Shown here one piece after another: positions 46,362 to 58,785 of a stretch of DNA of 64,000 nt (its first letter is position 1; each line of letters begins with the position of its first letter). The notes beneath the pieces were generated by a model. It was not told where the DNA came from and did not search any database. It saw only the letters and a list, made by a program, of their open reading frames with translations. The translations under genes were made by a program, and so were the position numbers. Origin of the DNA: Gigantopelta aegis (Eukaryota > Mollusca > Gastropoda > Neomphalida > Peltospiridae); contig NC_054701.1 of the NCBI RefSeq assembly GCF_016097555.1, positions 28,995,935 through 29,059,934 of the forward strand, given 5' to 3'.

Positions 46362-46794
46362 GGTAGTACTAAACCAAATAACTTCTGACTGGGTCAAAGT
46401 TGGAGGTGCACCCAACTTTTCATAGAGAAGTGAACACTACAAATCCTGTGATTGGTGATAAATGAGAGTGTGTTGGTTGTAAAAAGACAAAAAAAACGAT
46501 TTCATCGGGGGGGGGGGAATGCAATTTTATTTCATTTAGTACCACTGTGTCAAGTAGCCTTGTGCTTGAAACATGTATGGGGTACCTATAAAAAAAAGTA
46601 CTGAGATTTCGTGTGGAACTAAGATAGTCGTAGAAATGAGCTGGACCTCCAATTTTTTCTGATTCACTTTACGGGTGAGGGGTGGTAGTATTTATATCCG
46701 TGGTGTTTATGTCAATTGATACATTGTAGGTAGGAATTTTAGCCACATATGTTACTATTGTCATCTATGGGATTTGATTTGGTAGTATACACTC
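46362..46794. mobile_element. Family M copy 5 (no SINE), flanked by TTAA
   Basis: The counterpart of copy 4 in the duplicated block. It lacks the SINE and so gives the empty site for 38946-39325. TTAA at 46358-46361 and 46795-46798. Confidence 0.87.
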
Positions 46795-46798
46795 TTAA

Positions 46799-47277
46799 AG
46801 GAATGCTTAAGCAAGGCTTTTGGACTGGTATGCATACTCAAAGATATATTATGCACATTATTGCTTAATATCAACAAGTATATTATTATATTTAATTAAT
46901 AAAACAGTTAAATGTGACAGCTATTAGATATAACGGGCACAGCCATTTTGTTCTATTCCAGTGAATACGCCCTCTGGCGAGCTGGTGGTTAAGTAATACT
47001 TAACGCGTAACGTCAGAAATGAGCCTTAGAACTAGAGAAACACAATCTACCTGGTTTTTGCGGGATGATAAATAGTCATACATTGCAATGTTCTGTAATA
47101 ATATACATCCCAGTAAGCCAGCAGTAAGTACGATGTATATATTATTTTTCAAATCCGTGTAGTTTCGCCTTAAAACCATTTCGAACCCTGTGTTGTTTCG
47201 CCCTTAGACCCATTCACCCAGGGTTGGTTTTTCTAAATCTTATTCGTATCAAGTCGTTTCGCCCCAATTTTCAGATA
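46799..47277. mobile_element. Element P copy 3 (left part) plus left end of element Q
   Basis: 46799-47148 follows P copy 2. Then Q's left end begins (TCCGTGTAGTTTCGCC, GTTGTTTCGCCC, GTCGTTTCGCCCC) and stops near 47265. So Q was already inserted before the block duplicated. Confidence 0.8.
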
Positions 47278-47402
47278 TGTAAATTATTTCATTGAAAATA
47301 TTAAAATGTGGATATTTTATTAGCCAAGGATTACATGTTGTAGCCATAAATAATTTTTTTTTTAGCAATTGGCTAATTTGGCAGTGGACAGGTTGAGCCC
47401 TG
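47278..47402. mobile_element. Small AGGGCTC-type MITE, right end intact
   Basis: Matches 37320-37430 and keeps the end GACAGGTTGAGCCCTG. The left end is lost at the junction with Q. 47403-47535 then continues as block C-type sequence (CCGTACCCAAGCCTCAG). Confidence 0.6.
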
Positions 47403-47613
47403 CCGTACCCAAGCCTCAGGATTTCAAATTTCGTGGGAAATACTTTTTCAGTTCTGTATTCTGTGATCATCGGAACCCACTGGAAAACAATTTCAGAATC
47501 CTGGTAATGGTGGATCATGTTACATATACTGGGTGACAGATTTTCACTTCCATCATTTTGATGACACATTGATGGAAACAGTAATTTCTGTGAAATTTTG
47601 AAGCCTTAGTATA

Positions 47614-49219
47614 CTACTCAAAAGAATTTAAGGGTCAGATGATATTTTCGACATTATTTTCTGAATGTCAATTATATTAGCTAGACCATAATGTCACGCA
47701 TGGTATTGTTCCATTTTGACGAAAGTGGGTCTAAGCAACCCATAAATGAATTAAAATCCACTGTCATTGACACTGTCGACTAGTTCTAATGGCGAAAACA
47801 TGCTTACATTTGCACGTAAATTAGGGCGAGGGCGAAAGTGAAAGGTCTGCTAAGTGCCCATACTTGCTTTTTCACAAAGCTCTTCATTTGCACGCTTTGC
47901 ACGTGTATTCCATGTTCCCAATGCTGAATTTCCGTATAATTGGATCTTGCGTTCGTGTACGGTGCACACTCCAAATTCGACAATGGTACGACTTCAACTG
48001 ACTATCGAAGATCGAGGAAGGGCTATTGCTTGGCTTCAGGATGGCAATACGCAAAGAAATGTTGCTCTGAGACTTGGTGTCAGTCAGAGTGTCGTTGGCC
48101 GACTGTGGCAACGGTACCAAGCAACGAATTCTGTTCGAAATCGTCCACGTTCGGGAAGACCCCGAAGCACTACAAATAGAGAGGACCACTACATCACCAA
48201 TATGGCTCTACGTCAACGCACAACCACTGCACGCCGATTACGTGACAATCTGCGGACTGCGACTGGAACTCGAGTGTCTGATCAAACCATACACAATCGT
48301 CTGAGAGCCAATAATCTACGCTGCCGTCGCCAGGCTGTTCGACCACCACTCCTACCACGTCACAGAACGGCCAGACGTCACTGGTGCATGCTTCATCTGC
48401 GGTGGCAACATGTTCAGTGGGGTCGAGTGATGTTCACTGATGAGTCCAGGTTTAGTCTCCAGTTCAACGACGGTCGGATTCGTGTCTACAGACGTCCTGG
48501 AGAGCGCTTTGCTGACGTTAACGTTAGACAACGTCACCGGTTCGGTGGTGGCAGCGTCATGGTGTGGGGCGGCATCTCTATCCACCACAGGACCCCCCTC
48601 TATGTGGTGGATGGCAATCTGAATGGAATCCGCGATCTGAATGAGATTATCCGGCCGTTGGTTCTCCCAGGCCTTCAGCAGATTGGCGGCGGGGCAGTTC
48701 TGCAGGATGACAATGCCAGACCCCACTGCGCCAGGGTGGTAACGGACTTTCTCAGACAACAAGGTATCGCCAGGATGGATTGGCCAGCATATTCGCCTGA
48801 CTTGGCCCCAATAGAGAACGCCTGGGACGAATTAGGCAGGAGAGTTCAGGATAACCATGCCCCTCCGGTCAACCTTCATGATCTGGGTCAACTTCTTATG
48901 GCAGAGTAGCAGGCCATTCCCCAAGAGTTCTTCAGACGTCTGATCAACAGTATGAGGCAACGATGTGTCGAGTGTATTTGCGCCAGGGGTGGATTCACAC
49001 ACTATTAAGCAAATGTTCTAATGTGTAAAATCCATGTTTGACAACCTTCAACTTTGACAGCATGTCATGTGACTTTCTTATATACAGTGACGTTTATTTG
49101 TGGTTTTTTGTAAATATGGAACAATAAATAAAAAAATTGGTGTAGTTTACATCATCAATCTAATACACTCTGAAACTTATTTGGTTATAAATTTTTGACC
49201 CTTAAATTCTTTTGAGTAG
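47614..49219 (+). mobile_element. Tc1-like DNA transposon, 1.6 kb, complete ends
   Basis: Ends CTACTCAAAAGAATTTAAGG and its exact inverse, with TA on both sides (47612-47613, 49220-49221). It carries a nearly full transposase. The same family lies inverted at 58786-60373. Confidence 0.95.
47983..49008 (+). pseudogene. Tc1-like DD34E transposase with a single nonsense codon
   Basis: From MVRLQLTIEDRGRAIAWL the protein is intact for 308 codons: first helix-turn-helix (NVALRLGVSQSVVGRLWQRY), RPRSGRPRSTT linker, second helix-turn-helix (GTRVSDQTIHNRLRANNL), then catalytic Asp in FTDESRF, GGGSVMVWGGI, second Asp in DDNARPH and Glu in PIENAWDELGRR, 34 residues apart. A TAG at 48907-48909 replaces a Trp codon (TGG in the other copy). 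Beyond it the frame stays open to RQRCVECICARGG and TAA at 49008, giving about 341 residues, the normal Tc1 length. ATG 47983 is chosen because upstream in-frame sequence is not Tc1-like. It may retain some activity if the lost C-terminal 33 residues are dispensable; more likely dead. Confidence 0.95.
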
Positions 49220-49221
49220 TA

Positions 49222-49783
49222 TATTTGTACATCATTTAGTTTTATTGTTATACTTTGATCAAAAAAGTTAAAGTTTGTTTTGTTTAACGACACCACCAGA
49301 GCACATTGATTTATTAATAATCGGCTATTGCATGTCAAACATTTGGTAATTTGACCAATTAAGTCAAAAGGTGAGGTGTAGGTATTGTTTTTCCTATGGC
49401 GGTAGCAGCATCAACTTTTGCATTTGGTTAAATATTACGTTTTCGAGTTTAGCTTCATTTTGTAGAAGCTGTAAGTTCTAGATGAGTGAAACTTGTCTTT
49501 TTATCAATGCATGTTGGCAAGATTTTATATTTATTAAATTAATTTTTTATCTTTTTCCTTATTTTTACAACAAAAAATAAAAATTAGATTAATGATGAAT
49601 TTTGAATCACAAATTATTTCTTTTATAAATTAATTAAAATTTCAGTTAATTTTATTGTGTTATTAACTTGGATTAACATCTATGGATGCAATTATGAACA
49701 GCACCAAATCAGTTTATGGTAGGCAAGACATTTAATTCCATGGACATCCTGTATTTCACTATGTAAATTACATTACAAGTATG
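49222..49783. other. SINE fragment and dispersed repeat, no gene
   Basis: 49274-49365 is a SINE 3' end in minus orientation (GTTTGTTTTGTTTAACGACA). 49385-49515 and 49680-49735 are diverged copies of the dispersed repeat also seen near 25340-25980 and 28540. Confidence 0.6.
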
Positions 49784-50205
49784 TAATTTGCATTTAGTAT
49801 TTTACAATACTTTAAATAATACAATATCTACATTTGTAATTTATACACCATACCATAGTATTTTTACATTACTTTAAAATTTTAGTATGTATACATACAG
49901 TCATACTGTATTTTAAACTTTTTAAATTACTTTTATATTTAAGTAATACATATAATTTGCATTTAATATTTTTACAATATTTAAATATTACAATATCTAA
50001 TTTATACATCACACCATAGTACTTTTACATTACGTTTAAATTATAGTATGTATACATATTGTATCTTAAACCTTTTAAATTACTTTTATATTTAAGTAAT
50101 ACATGTAATTTGCATTTAATATTTTTACAATATTTTAAATATTACAACATCTAATTTATATATCATTATATATCATACCTTAGTATTTTTACATAAGTTT
50201 TATAT
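49784..50205. repeat. AT-rich tandem repeat, about 150-170-bp units, 2.5 copies
   Basis: TAATTTGCATTTA marks unit starts at 49784, 49953 and 50106. Each unit continues with TTTTTACAATA, ATCTAATTTATA, CATAGTATTTTTACATTA and TTTATATTTAAGTAATACAT. Almost no G or C. Confidence 0.8.
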
Positions 50206-53200
50206 TTTAAGTATTTGTTTTCTTTTAATTTAACAAGTAGGCCCTTTTATTTTCTCTCATAAAATCTCATAATGAACAATTGATTCCAGTTATCTGAAGG
50301 TGCTGTTCAGTTAATTCCAATGGTCAAAAGATAACTTAAATGTGATTTTCAAGGCTGAGTGTTTTCTTGATACCAATCTTAAATCTGTTTTGTGTGTGTA
50401 CATGTATGTGTGGGACGAGGGAAATTTCCCTTCCTTGCTGTGTAAAGCCTTGTGGCCACGGCTGTGACCTTCAAGCACTGTACCCCCATTTACACCGAAC
50501 TACAGTGCTGGGCCTCACCTGATAGGTGATAATATGCTTAGTATGCATTTTTACATAGGTACATGACCTTTACTAGAAAGCGTCTTCAGTGAAAGAGTAC
50601 TCATTTACATATTGATATTCAGAAACCTAGGAAATTTCCTCTGCCTCCTGTGAATAAGATGGCTTTGTAGCTGTCACCTTCACTATAATCCAGATAATAC
50701 CAGTATTTGTAGTTTAACTGAATGCAACAATTACATTGTATAAATATGTCTGAAATTGAGCAACAAATGAGATTGAAATAACAATTTAAATAATAATACA
50801 CATCTCTGGTGTAATGTAGATACATGTAGGTGTGATTTTTCACCTTTTTATGTGATTTCAGCTTTTGTCTGTTTGTTTTGTTGTTGTTTTTATCAATAAA
50901 AGGTTTTTCACAAACTAAACTGGATTTGAACTAAAATGCAGGGCCCAATTTCACAAAACATCATAAGCCTGGTTATGTACGTAAATGTAAATCTACAACT
51001 AAACTACAATTTTTATTACTATTATAGTACAATAAATATAATTAAAAGTACACATATTTCATTTTCTTTTGTCATTAAAATACTACATCTTCTGTAATGA
51101 TGTAAATTTCTTGTAAATGTATGACCTGTATAACTGCTAGTCGCAGACATAACCTTACAATGTTTTGTGAAATAGGCTCCAGAACATTTACCTTTGTTTT
51201 CAGTCTTTTAAAAGGTTCACTTTAAAAAGTATTTTTAAAGCAGCAACAAATCTGTGATCATATATTTGCATTTAAAAAAAAAAAATTTTTATATAAGATC
51301 TGTTCATTACCAGAAACTGTTTAAAACTGTGAAGTAATAATCTTGAGAATTCATCATAACTTTTATCAATAAACATCTTTATCGAAATGTTAGTACAGAT
51401 TTATATGCTAAGTAATCACTTTTCTAAAGTAACATAACTGTTATTAATTTAAAAAAAAAAAAATTTATAGACTTATTGTTAAAAGATATAATGTTTACCT
51501 TTCAAAGTAAAAGTTAATAAATTATTTTACAGGAAGTTGCCATTTTGCAACTTTGTTATAACAAATTTAAGTATAAAATGTCCTTGGTGTAAGATTAGTA
51601 CATATTTACATATTCATTTCTTATGGGTTAATTTAAATAACTGTTAATTACTACTGATTCATATTTATCAAGGACCTGAATGCATAGTAAAAGTAAAGGT
51701 AGGTTTTTTTTTAATGACACCACTGGCTATTGGATGTCAAATACTTTTTACTTCCAAAACACTGTAATTATAAGACACCAAATGAACTCTGTAATTAATT
51801 TCAGTTACAGGGAATGTCAATTCAGTTGTTATGAGTCGATTAAAGGTCTCTACTGATTCATCCTTTCATTACACGTACACACCAGAAAGTATTTTGTTTT
51901 CGTCAATTTTCAGATGTGTAGAATATTTCTTTTGAAATTATCATAAGAAAACTTTATTAACTAAATATGAAACAGTGTGGCAACTAGCTCAGTGTAAAAA
52001 TTAGCAACTGGCTAAGTTGTCTATGCATGGGCAGGGTAATCCCTAGTAATGAGTATTGTGTCAACCAATCTCATTTGATTCTTTTGCAAATAATATGACA
52101 ACCAGTTTAAAAAGAGAAACTATAGCACATGATCATATAATTATTGTGTAACTTATATTGCTGATTATTTTACAGCTGAAATTATTGTCCTACATTGTCC
52201 ATTGTATTAAAGTTGATCATTATTATTCTACCCTTGTACAGATACTCGAGTCTTTGAGACCCCACATTGGTAAAAGAATCAAATTAACTTTTCAGACTGG
52301 TAAAATGTGTATTTAAAAGTTCATGAATTTATTAATCAAAATGACTTTACAGACTGGGTATTCACAAATATTCAGTTTGGAACAATTTTGCATATTGTAG
52401 AAATGTACGTGTTTAAATATTATAATCATTAACTGTCATTAAATAATTTGTATTTTGAAGTCATGAGTCTGACCCACTACTTGTAGAAGACACTGAAATA
52501 TAATGATGATGTAATAAAACATGGAACGTGGTTATCATCATATCACTGTTGAGCTGACTTTTCAAGTCTCTAAATATCATACTGGTATATGGGGTTACAT
52601 GCAGCCAATACATTGTCATGCAGGCAACAACAAAATGTCTCCAAAGAATTAGATATAGGTGCATTGAAGAAAACCTGTTTGGCCAATCCAGGCCAATCCA
52701 GGCTTTAAAAGCTTTTTATGTAGGCTAATGAATTCAGTGAATTCAGTCTGTCCTAGACTTCATCACAGGCAAGATGTCAGTGGTTGGGTTCAGGACAGAT
52801 GAGGCTGAATCTTGATTGAATATAGATGCAGCAGACTGTATATTGATAGGGTGGATGTTCTGGTCTAAAAAAAACTAACATATACTGAATGCCAAAAGAA
52901 GCTTTACACATTTAAAATGCCATATGTTCCAAAGGAGTTATAGACCTTTCTTTTTTCTTTTTGTTTAAAAAAAATATATTTTATGCTATCAAATTCTTTG
53001 AATAAGATAACCCAATAAAAGTTGCAATCAGTCAGGTTTGGCTGGAAACTTTGTTTTGCACAAAAAGCATGTGCACAATTAAATTGAAGTATGGAAGTGG
53101 CTGCTTCATACTGAATGTTAGCCATTTAAAAAAAACTTGTAAAACAGATCACATATTAAAAAGTGTTAAATGTCTAGTTTCCGTCAAATTCAACAGAAAA

Positions 53201-54170
53201 ACACATGTTTCAATACATTTGGAGCATCAAATCAGAAGGGTGAGTCATAATCAACAACCCCACACTCTGCCTGCATTGCAAACAGTGCTGAGACATAGGG
53301 CCTCCACAAGTCCAAAATATTGGACTCAAGTATTCGAGGGTCAAACTCAATCCGGACCCGATTACCTGACACTTTCACTAGATGATGATGAGACTAAGGA
53401 ATAGAGTAAAATAGCACTGTGCATCTTAATGAACATGGATGCCAAATCATGCTATTATATTGCATTCCACACATTCGACTTGTTTTCCCTCCATGTCTCA
53501 CAGCCCTATACTGTAACCAGCGGCAAGCATATGGTAAAAGGCAAAAATGATGTAAAAAATATAATTAAATGAGAGTGCTCTTCCTAGTACGGATACTCGA
53601 GTCCTGTGAATGGACGCGAGTCTTGCTAGACTCAACCCGTGTCTGAGTACTCATGAAACCCTACTGGGACAGTGAATGACTTAATTACCAGCAAGTTTAG
53701 TTCACCATTTACATTAACTCTATACGGTGACATCTAGCAGTGTTATTTTGAGCTAATGGTGAACAAAGACATTATTAAAGACACTGACTCATCTGTTTAA
53801 CTGAGTTATGAATCTCTTCATATACAGATTTTCCAACAGGATTTTAATATTTATTTTTACATCGGGATGAGTAACTTTGTTTTTATTTTGAAAATATGAT
53901 TTTTTTCTTTTTCTTTTAATGAAATCTGGTTTGATATTATCATTGTTGCAAAAAAAAATTATATTACAAGAATTACTGTGAAAAATATTAAATTTGTGAG
54001 ATCCAGTCCAGTACAGGAGAGGAGTAGGAGATATTTAATATCTATAACAAAAAAAAGAAGCTTAGCCTGTTAAGGATTGGTTTAAATTTATCTCATACTT
54101 TTCCTTCACGAAGTCTGGTAACCTGTCAAGGCCATCAATTAAGTCTAGTCTGCCATTTTATGGGGTTTTT
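50206..54170. other. Gene-poor AT-rich stretch
   Basis: No exon or complete element recognised. A short SINE remnant lies near 51708-51745 (TTTAATGACACCACTGG). A 117-codon frame at 53051-53404 has no splice context or family resemblance. Confidence 0.5.
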
Positions 54171-54366
54171 TTACTCAGGTTTCCTTATAGAGTGGCTGCT
54201 AAGATAATCAGTCCAGTCTGCCTTGGTTTGAGTTTGGATTTGTTCATGTTCTGGAAAGATTAGAGTGTCATGACTCACATTCTTTGTCCATCCACACTGG
54301 TTAACTACAGCAGGGTCTGGAGTACAGAATTCTAGTGCTGACTGCATAGTTGGGGCTGCAGCTGCT
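54171..54366 (-). CDS. Possible terminal exon, unknown protein
   Basis: On the minus strand, an acceptor TTTACATTTAG is followed by a 65-codon open frame of balanced composition (APTMQSALEFCTPDPAVVNQ, CGWTKNVSHDTLIFPEHEQI, TKADWTDYLSSHSIRKPE) ending in TAA. The composition differs sharply from the AT-driven chance frames around it, which is why I list it. It needs two bases from a previous exon to its right. I do not recognise the protein and found no partner exon. Confidence 0.4.
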
Positions 54367-54373
54367 CTAAATG

Positions 54374-56095
54374 TAAAAAAAAACATTTATACATTTTCTG
54401 AAAACTAATACACTTGCTACAGACATTGTGAACTTGTGGGAAATGCATATATATACATTTTGTGTTATTTGCATTCAGCCTCTAGTAACTATATTTATAC
54501 TGGTTTATAGTAGTTTAAGTGTGTTAAAACACTATAAAGAAAAGGAATGTTTAATAACTCCTCAGCACGTTTTAAACTACATGTACAACTGTTTGGTTTC
54601 TAACACACAGTTGTTTCAACTCTTGAGAAAAAAAACATCTGTAGTTGCCATATATACTACTCCTAATGCACAGGTTTGTGGGATACTGTTTATCTTACAA
54701 CTCGTTTAGAGAGTATTCAACTCGCTTTCACTCGTTAGATACAACTTGTAACATAAGTGATATCCAACTGCCACTCAAGTAGATTTCTCTATGGGTCCAT
54801 TGAAGTGAAGATGATCTGCTTACAGCCTTTTCATTTCAAAAAATTGCCTCAGCAAAAACAAATCTTGACACTAAATTAGTTTGCTTCAGCTAAAATTGAC
54901 TTTGCCTCATCTATATTAGAATCTCTTCTGTTAAGTTGCATCAACAAAACAAATGCTGATGCTAATGAATTTTACCTCAGCTTTTACATCAGCAGTGCTG
55001 AATGCCAACTCGAATTGCAAGGGTTGATCCAATGACCCTATCACCCTAGCTAACCATATAATGAATAATGTTAAAAATAATATGAAAACATTATTATGAA
55101 CTTTTTTTGAAACAAATTACTATCAAAACTGCATGTATTGTAAGCCCAATTGTTACACTATAGGTAGAATTGCACATGTTTTACCTGTGTCAAAAACGGA
55201 GATTTAACCTATTGAATTTGATTGAAGTTTGTTAAGAAATATTTTTATTTACACTAAGATTTTTTGCAAAAACATGTTTTGGGAGTTGGTATGGATATAA
55301 AACTTAATATGTTTTACTATATGAGTTTTAATATTCATTGGCACCTTTTTGACACAAATTATAATATAATAATTTAATAATAATATAAATAATAATAATA
55401 ATACATTTTATTTCAGATCCTTGATTCATAAAATACATAGATTTATACATTGAAATGTAAAACTAATTTATACAGTAGAGTGTTCCAGAATTTTTATATA
55501 ATGACTTGAACACGCAGATGTGCATGTAGCTCATTTGTGCTGGCTTCCATTCTACTCTTCAGCCAATTAACATGCTGTTGAGAGAAGTAACAATGCAAAA
55601 AAACATTTATGACTAACAGACATGCTACTTGCTACAAGGTTGATGTTGATAATCAGTATGCATTATTTATAAGATATGTTAAGATTGTTCATGCATTATG
55701 CCCTCAGTATATAAATTACTACAATAACTTGCAAAATTATAATGGTGTTTTAACAGATTTTGCAAATCACAGCCACAACATTGTATAAAGCACAAAATGT
55801 TCGCAGTTTGTCCTGACTTATCTGGTTTCACTGTAACTGTACAGCAGTTGTTGTGACATGTCCGGATGACCACTCCTGTTGGTCATCCGAGGTATAGGTG
55901 CAAGTGGTCATATAGCCTTGACCAGTGGCTATCATGTTTATGGCAGCAATATAAGTAGAACACCATGACAGTATTTGGCCTGTGCATAACAGTGTGTTGG
56001 TAAACACTGATGTTCTGGTGGTGATGTGGAAGTTGTTGTGTATTTGTAAATAATCTAGCTTGTGCATAAATTATGATATTTTGACTTGATACGGG
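54374..56095. other. No recognised gene
   Basis: AT-rich, including an (AAT)n-like stretch near 55365-55405. A minus-strand 79-codon frame at 55828-56067 (Thr/Ser-rich) has no clear splice context. Confidence 0.45.
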
Positions 56096-56900
56096 ATATA
56101 TAGCTCAGTGGTAGACCCCTTGGTGACTTGCAATTTGGGGCATAACATGGATCCCCTTTGGTGGTCGCATAGGTAAATTGAGTTGTTGTTTTTTCCTCAT
56201 TATACACCCAATAGCCGATGTTTATTTTTCTGCTGGGTGTCATTAAATATTAATTCATTCTCCTCATTCAAACCAGTGTACTGTGAGTGGTATATCAAAG
56301 GCTGTGGTATGTGTTGTTCTGGATGTGGGAAAGCGCAGTTCCAGTTTCATATATGTGTAATGTTTTTAAGCAATAAAGTTTATCTTATGTTATCTTATCT
56401 TATTAACACCACAGCTCGTATATCAAAGGCTGTGGTATGTGCTATCCTGTCTGTGGGATGAATGAATGAATGTTTAACGACACCCCAGCACGAAAAATAC
56501 ATTGGCTATTGGGTGTCAAACTATGGTAATGCAAATAAATAAAGTGATGATCAACATCAACATAAAAATTCAAGGTTCAAACAAAAACAGTGTAAAGAAC
56601 TGTGCAAAAATACAAATACAAATATCACAGAATTTTACGGACACCGAATTTTACTCTAAATTTCAATTTGTGCTGTATTGGCCATTCTCAAAGAGAATGT
56701 TACACCCCTGCACCACGGTGAGGTTACAGCACGCGCAGGGGATCTGTGGGATGATGCATATAAAAGATCCCTTGCTACTAATGGAAAAATGTAGCAGGTT
56801 TCTTTGCTAAAGACTGTCAAAATTACCATATGACATGCAATAGCCAATGATTAACAAATCAATGTGCACTAGTGGTGTCGTTAAACAAAACAAACACAAA
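56096..56900 (+). mobile_element. SINE-derived composite
   Basis: A degenerate head (ATATAGCTCAGTGGTAGACC) at 56096, a body piece at 56265-56330, and a second SINE from about 56405 (TATCAAAGGCTGTGGTATGT) to the tail GGTGTCGTTAAACAAAACAA at 56873-56893. The second SINE is split by the element at 56462-56742. Confidence 0.75.
56462..56742 (-). mobile_element. 281-bp retroposon nested in a SINE, 12-bp target duplication
   Basis: Tail (AATGAATGAATGTTTAACGA) at the left, unusual head at the right: reverse complemented, CCTGCGCGTGCTGTAACC and CACCGTGGTGCAGGGGTG. Flanked by TCTGTGGGATGA (56450-56461, 56743-56754). Its head differs from both other SINE families here, although the GTTTAACGACACC tail is related. 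Confidence 0.82.
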
Positions 56901-57078
56901 TATTGTCTTATAAAAGATCGCTTGCTGCTATTTATCAGGAGTAGCCCATGTGGTTGCATTTGGATCCGTGTTTCAGTCTTACAGACTAGTAACAGTATGT
57001 TGAAAATTAAACATGTAAATCGCAGGTTTCTCAAAATTGAGAGAACAATCGTTTTATTTGCACATCACTCACCCAAGG

Positions 57079-57520
57079 GGCAGGACGTAGCCCAGTGGTA
57101 AAGCATCTGCCTGATGTGCGGTCATTCTAGGATTAATCTCCGTCAGTGGACCCATTGGGCTATTTCTCATTCCAGCCATGGTATGTGCTATCCTGCCTTC
57201 TGTGGGATGGTGCATATAAGAGATCCCTTGCTACTAATGGAAAATTGTAGCTGGTTTCCTCTCTGAGACTATATGTCAAAATTACCAAATGTTTTACATC
57301 CAATAGCCAGTACATTAAAGGCTGTGGTATGTGCTATCCTGTCTATGGGATGGTGCATATGAAAGATCCCTTGATGCCAATCGAAAAGAGTAGCCCATGA
57401 AGTGTCAACAGCAGGTTTCCTCCCTCAATATCTGTATGATCCTTAACCATATGTCCGACACCATATAACTGTGAATAAAATGTATTGAATGCATTGTTAA
57501 ATAAAACATTTCCTTCTTTC
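57079..57520 (+). mobile_element. Two SINEs in series
   Basis: 57079-57305: full head (GACGTAGCCCAGTGGTAAAG) and body to TTTTACATCCAATAGCC. 57310-57520: 5'-truncated copy from TAAAGGCTGTGGTATGTGCT to AATAAAACATTTCCTTC, of the tail type seen at 33757. Confidence 0.83.
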
Positions 57521-58277
57521 CATCCAGTAGCCGATGATTAATATCATCAATGTGGTCTAGTGGTGTTAAACAAAACAAACTTCTGGGGGGTTTTAACTGA
57601 AAATTGCGAGAAAGATCGTTTCATTTGCACATTACTCACCCAAGTCTAATTTTGTATAACCTACATGTATCTTTTGTTCACATGTTACATTTACTTTTAG
57701 GACGTCATTTACATGGGTTATGCAAATTTTCTATCCTCAGAGGTCTGAATATGCTAACACATTGTTAAATATTGTTTTTTCTTTCTTGTTTATCAGTCAA
57801 ATTGCATTCATTAAAAAAAGTAACATGATTCATCACTAATCAAACGGTTTACACTTCCAATGTAAGATATAATTTTGTATCAACCTATGCACAGTTTAGG
57901 TGGACTTCAATATTATTTAAATTTACTTCATAAATAATGAAATTCCCATTACATTCATCTCATTCATCCAGCTGTAGCAATGCAAGTTTATTCATATCTC
58001 AGTGAACATTAAAAAATACATCGTCAGGAAATGTCATATCACTATATATTGGTATTTTGTGTTATTGAGGGTTATTGTTTTAGAACCAAAACATAATTTA
58101 AAATAAAATATGAACTTTTAGCATTATTATTAGTAAGTGTGTTTTACATTTAATTACAAGGATTGTCTGTTCATCTGGGTTTAAACTTAAAAAAAATAAT
58201 CATTCGCAAATGTGTATTAACAAGAAATAACAGACAATCTTTAATTGTAATGTCTGTAGTTCTGCATAAATTAACCC

Positions 58278-58278
<1 letters not shown>
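57521..58278. other. No recognised gene
   Basis: A SINE tail scrap (GGTGTTAAACAAAACAAAC) at 57560-57580, then plain AT-rich DNA. Confidence 0.45.
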
Positions 58279-58317
<39 letters not shown>

Positions 58318-58391
58318 CATACATACATACATACATACATACATACATACATACATACATACATACATACATACATACATACATACATACA
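58279..58391. repeat. Compound microsatellite (GT)n(AT)n(ACAT)n
   Basis: GT from 58279, AT from about 58297, ACAT from about 58316 to 58391, then CA repeats. Tyr/Val/Met/His-rich frames here are repeat artefacts. Confidence 0.96.
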
Positions 58392-58785
58392 CACACACAC
58401 ATACACACACATATACATGAACCAACATCACTTAATTTAAAAGTTAGTTAGGAATTGGATTTAGGACAGTGGGTTTTTTTGTTTGTTTTGTTTGTTTGTT
58501 GGGGTTGTTTTTGTTATTATTATTAGTTGAATCAGTGTGCCATAATTATAGGTATATCAAAAGCTTGAGTGTCTAAAAACAAACATCCCTTGCCTTCCTC
58601 TCTTCTTATATTGCCTAATGATGCTTGGTTACTGTTAGTAATGCATTTGTTCTGGTGCTTCATAGCAGTTTCTATTTGGAATAATAATGTTTCTCTTTCA
58701 TGTTGAAAAAGTCAATATTGCTGATCTGTCACTAACAGAAAATGAGAGAGACTCCCACACAATAGATCTAAAGGGCAGTTGTATA
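58392..58785. other. No recognised gene
   Basis: Sequence between the microsatellite and the Tc1 copy, with a GTTTGTTTTGTTTGTT run. Confidence 0.4.

Noticed and set aside
48352..48762. Antisense frame over the Tc1 transposase
   Set aside because: Shadow of the transposase on the other strand; the sense frame carries all family motifs. The same holds for 59243-59650.
49784..50205. CRISPR-like array
   Set aside because: Repeat units are long, AT-only and without distinct spacers; the sequence is eukaryotic.
53051..53404. 117-codon plus-strand frame
   Set aside because: No splice sites in sensible places, no recognisable motif; expected by chance in a long region.
58163..58431. Tyr/Val/Cys/Met and His/Thr/Tyr frames
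   Set aside because: Translations of the GT/AT/ACAT microsatellite.
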